Both the position numbers and the translations under genes were made by a program. Below, piece by piece: positions 60,819 to 62,153 of a DNA stretch of 62,153 bases. The notes under the pieces were generated by a model. That model did no database searches. It was not told the origin of the DNA and worked only from the letters and a program-made list of their open reading frames with translations. Every line of letters starts with the position of its first letter. The first letter of the stretch is position 1. This stretch comes from an uncultured Pedosphaera sp. (lineage in GTDB: Bacteria; Verrucomicrobiota; Verrucomicrobiia; Limisphaerales; Pedosphaeraceae), in contig CAIXFN010000058.1 in assembly GCA_903918755.1 (NCBI GenBank), forward strand, positions 1 to 62,153. The letters run 5' to 3'.

Positions 60819-61164
60819 ATTACCCTCCGGCTCGCGCTGAGCCCGCCATCTGGCGTTTTAAACCCGCCTTCCAGCTCCGGCGGGGCGACATCTCAATGAC
60901 ATTGCCCCAGGAAAACTCAAATTCCCGGTGAGGCGGCGAAATTCATTGATCCTCGTTCCGCCGCCACCTCCGGACGGGAAGCACCAGCCCACGAAGGAAG
61001 GCCGAGCAATTCTGTCCATGGGGCGCGGGTCTCTGCCCCGGGAAGGCGTCGAAGCTGAGTCGGTGGTGCCCCCCGGAGCCAGTCGTCAAAATTCCCACCG
61101 GCCCGGCCTACCCTGCATAGTTTTTGAGCGACGCAGGGCAGGCCGGGTCGGTGGAATCTTCGCT
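60819..61164. other. Intergenic with long imperfect inverted repeat
   Basis: No gene is supported in these 346 bp. Besides the hairpin listed separately, a GAGGCGGCG...CGCCGCC pair lies at about 60930-60970. Confidence 0.45.
61095..61154. repeat. 22-bp inverted repeat, possible terminator of the PfkB-family gene
   Basis: Arms at 61095-61116 and 61133-61154 pair over 22 bp with two mismatches that are G-U-compatible on one strand. The 16-nt loop contains TTTTT. It lies 10 bp after the stop of the minus-strand sugar kinase gene, and AATTTT follows on that strand, so it may terminate it. It could also be a dispersed REP-like element. Confidence 0.55.
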
Positions 61165-62153
61165 TTAAACTCCCGTCACCAAGGGCGTGCGCAGCCCGAA
61201 TTTTTTGGCCAGCGCCAGCGCTGCTTTCAAGGATTTGACACCGTTCGTGCAGGTGGGATGGGACAGCGAGGCGGCGGCCACGCAAACTCCGGTCAAGAGG
61301 CTCCGTCCCAGATCCCAGCCTTCATGCAGCCCGAGCAAAACCCCGGCGCAAAAGGCATCTCCCGCCCCGGCAGTCCCGCCGATATACCCTACCGGGAGGT
61401 CGAGGGACGATTGCCAGGTATCCTCCCCTTTACGGTTCCGGGCAAAGCCGCCTTCCGGGAAATGGATCACCACCAATTCGCGCACCCCACATTGCAAGAG
61501 CGCCCCGGCGGCATGACGCACCGCCGTGGTATCCAGCCGGCCATCGGCATGGCGCAGGTTGAAGCCGGTGGTCTTACCCGCCTCAATCTCATTCAGGATG
61601 CAATAGTCCACGTGCTTCAACGCGGGGGTGACGATCCGGGCAAAGCGGTCACTGTCCTCGCTCACCACATCGATGCTGGTCTTCAATCCGGCCGCCTGCG
61701 CCGAAGCCAGGAGCCGGGCCGCGCGGGTGCCATACTTGGCATCCGGTTCATCCAGCGCGTCCAGCAGCAACAGGTAGCCCAGGTGAAAGATCCGCGCCTT
61801 GCTCCGGCTGAAATCCAGCCCCGTCCCCCGCCAAAGCGCATTGGCCCCGCGGGCATGGAAAAACGTCCGATGCCCCCCTTCCCGTTCCGTCATCACATCC
61901 GTGTAAGAGGTTGGCGCTTTGGGGTTTACATTAAGAAAATGCGTATCGATGCCCCGGGCCTGGCAGTCGGCCAGGATTTCCCGCCCCAGCGGATCGTCCC
62001 CCACCATCCCGGCGGCGGACAACGGAAAGGGCGCCCCGAGCCGCACCAGATCCACCAGCACATTGTAGGGCGACCCACCGGTTCCCTGCGACTGACTCCG
62101 GATATTGGCCAGATGCCCCCGTTGCGGATAGACATCCACCATTTTGACTTGAT
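61165..62153 (-). CDS. PfkB-family carbohydrate kinase (5' end outside window)
   Basis: At least 325 residues of a ribokinase/PfkB-family sugar kinase are present, with GTGGSPYNVLVDLVRLGAPF near the N-terminus and the catalytic-base motif GGTAGAGDAFCAGVLLGL near the C-terminus. The usual first strand (VxGxxxxD) is missing and the frame stays open to the window edge, so the gene is cut here. The phosphorylated sugar cannot be told from sequence. Confidence 0.88.
   Translation of the reverse strand, partial: QVKMVDVYPQRGHLANIRSQSQGTGGSPYNVLVDLVRLGAPFPLSAAGMVGDDPLGREILADCQARGIDTHFLNVNPKAPTSYTDVMTEREGGHRTFFHARGANALWRGTGLDFSRSKARIFHLGYLLLLDALDEPDAKYGTRAARLLASAQAAGLKTSIDVVSEDSDRFARIVTPALKHVDYCILNEIEAGKTTGFNLRHADGRLDTTAVRHAAGALLQCGVRELVVIHFPEGGFARNRKGEDTWQSSLDLPVGYIGGTAGAGDAFCAGVLLGLHEGWDLGRSLLTGVCVAAASLSHPTCTNGVKSLKAALALAKKFGLRTPLVTGV

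Overview
The window looks like a chromosomal segment of a Verrucomicrobiota bacterium, most likely a soil or freshwater member of the subdivision 3 / Pedosphaera-Limisphaerales type. This is inferred from ECF sigma factor plus Ser/Thr kinase pairs, a kinase fused to WD40 repeats, abundant small lipoproteins, high GC with weak Shine-Dalgarno sites, and the style of the housekeeping proteins. No 16S gene is present, so the assignment rests on gene content alone.

Region 1 (1-18766) is a genomic island. Its right end is marked by a 50-nt copy of the 3' half of a tRNA-Phe(GAA) gene (18717-18766) with no 5' half, next to a tyrosine recombinase gene (17017-18589) that is split by a frameshift in a run of six G. 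The left end lies outside the window. The island carries a five-gene minus-strand DNA modification/restriction operon (11333 down to 17): SNF2/RapA-type helicase, beta-class DNA adenine methyltransferase, Schlafen/AlbA_2 ATPase-like protein, type III Res-like helicase-nuclease and a small HTH protein. It also has a plus-strand replication/mobility module (11716-15332): ORFan, excisionase-like HTH, TOPRIM primase, RepA-like helicase. That module is followed directly by an iteron-like cluster of GGTTGTC motifs. The methyltransferase target-recognition segment is visibly AT-richer than the rest of its gene.

Region 2 (18959-35244) is mostly minus-strand: a hypothetical protein, a sialidase-like lipoprotein, mutL, a cNMP-domain histidine kinase, priA, two exported hydrolases, a 1178-residue Ser/Thr kinase-WD40 protein, and a three-part glycosyltransferase fusion. 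Two small ORFs (53 and 55 codons) sit between the glycosyltransferase and an ECF sigma factor (35569-36210).

Upstream of that sigma factor, 36221-36327 holds an exactly centred, two-part inverted repeat. It reads as two back-to-back ECF-type promoters (TGAAAG-N17-CGTATA). One faces the sigma gene with almost no leader. The other faces a roughly 155-nt unit that ends in a clear intrinsic terminator at 36450-36488 and holds no convincing ORF. This self-contained circuit of ECF sigma factor plus divergent small RNA is the most interesting candidate for something undescribed.

Region 3 (36665-43077) holds a ThuA-like exported protein, hemL, ruvX, truA, trmL, a PtsN-like EIIA, an ankyrin-repeat protein and a GT2 glycosyltransferase. 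Region 4 (43115-51939) holds an NtrC-type regulator, then a minus-strand set (lipoprotein, antibiotic-biosynthesis-type monooxygenase, ECF sigma factor, Ser/Thr kinase) divergent from a plus-strand set (aldo/keto reductase, quinone oxidoreductase, MFS exporter). Together these resemble an electrophile/quinone stress locus. Region 5 (51953-62153) holds a small membrane protein, an RluA-type pseudouridine synthase, a DUF6580-like membrane protein, a YfcE-type phosphoesterase, a two-gene glucarate pathway (gudD, kdgD), a serine beta-lactamase-like hydrolase, rpsO-pnp with a strong terminator, and a PfkB-family kinase cut by the window end.
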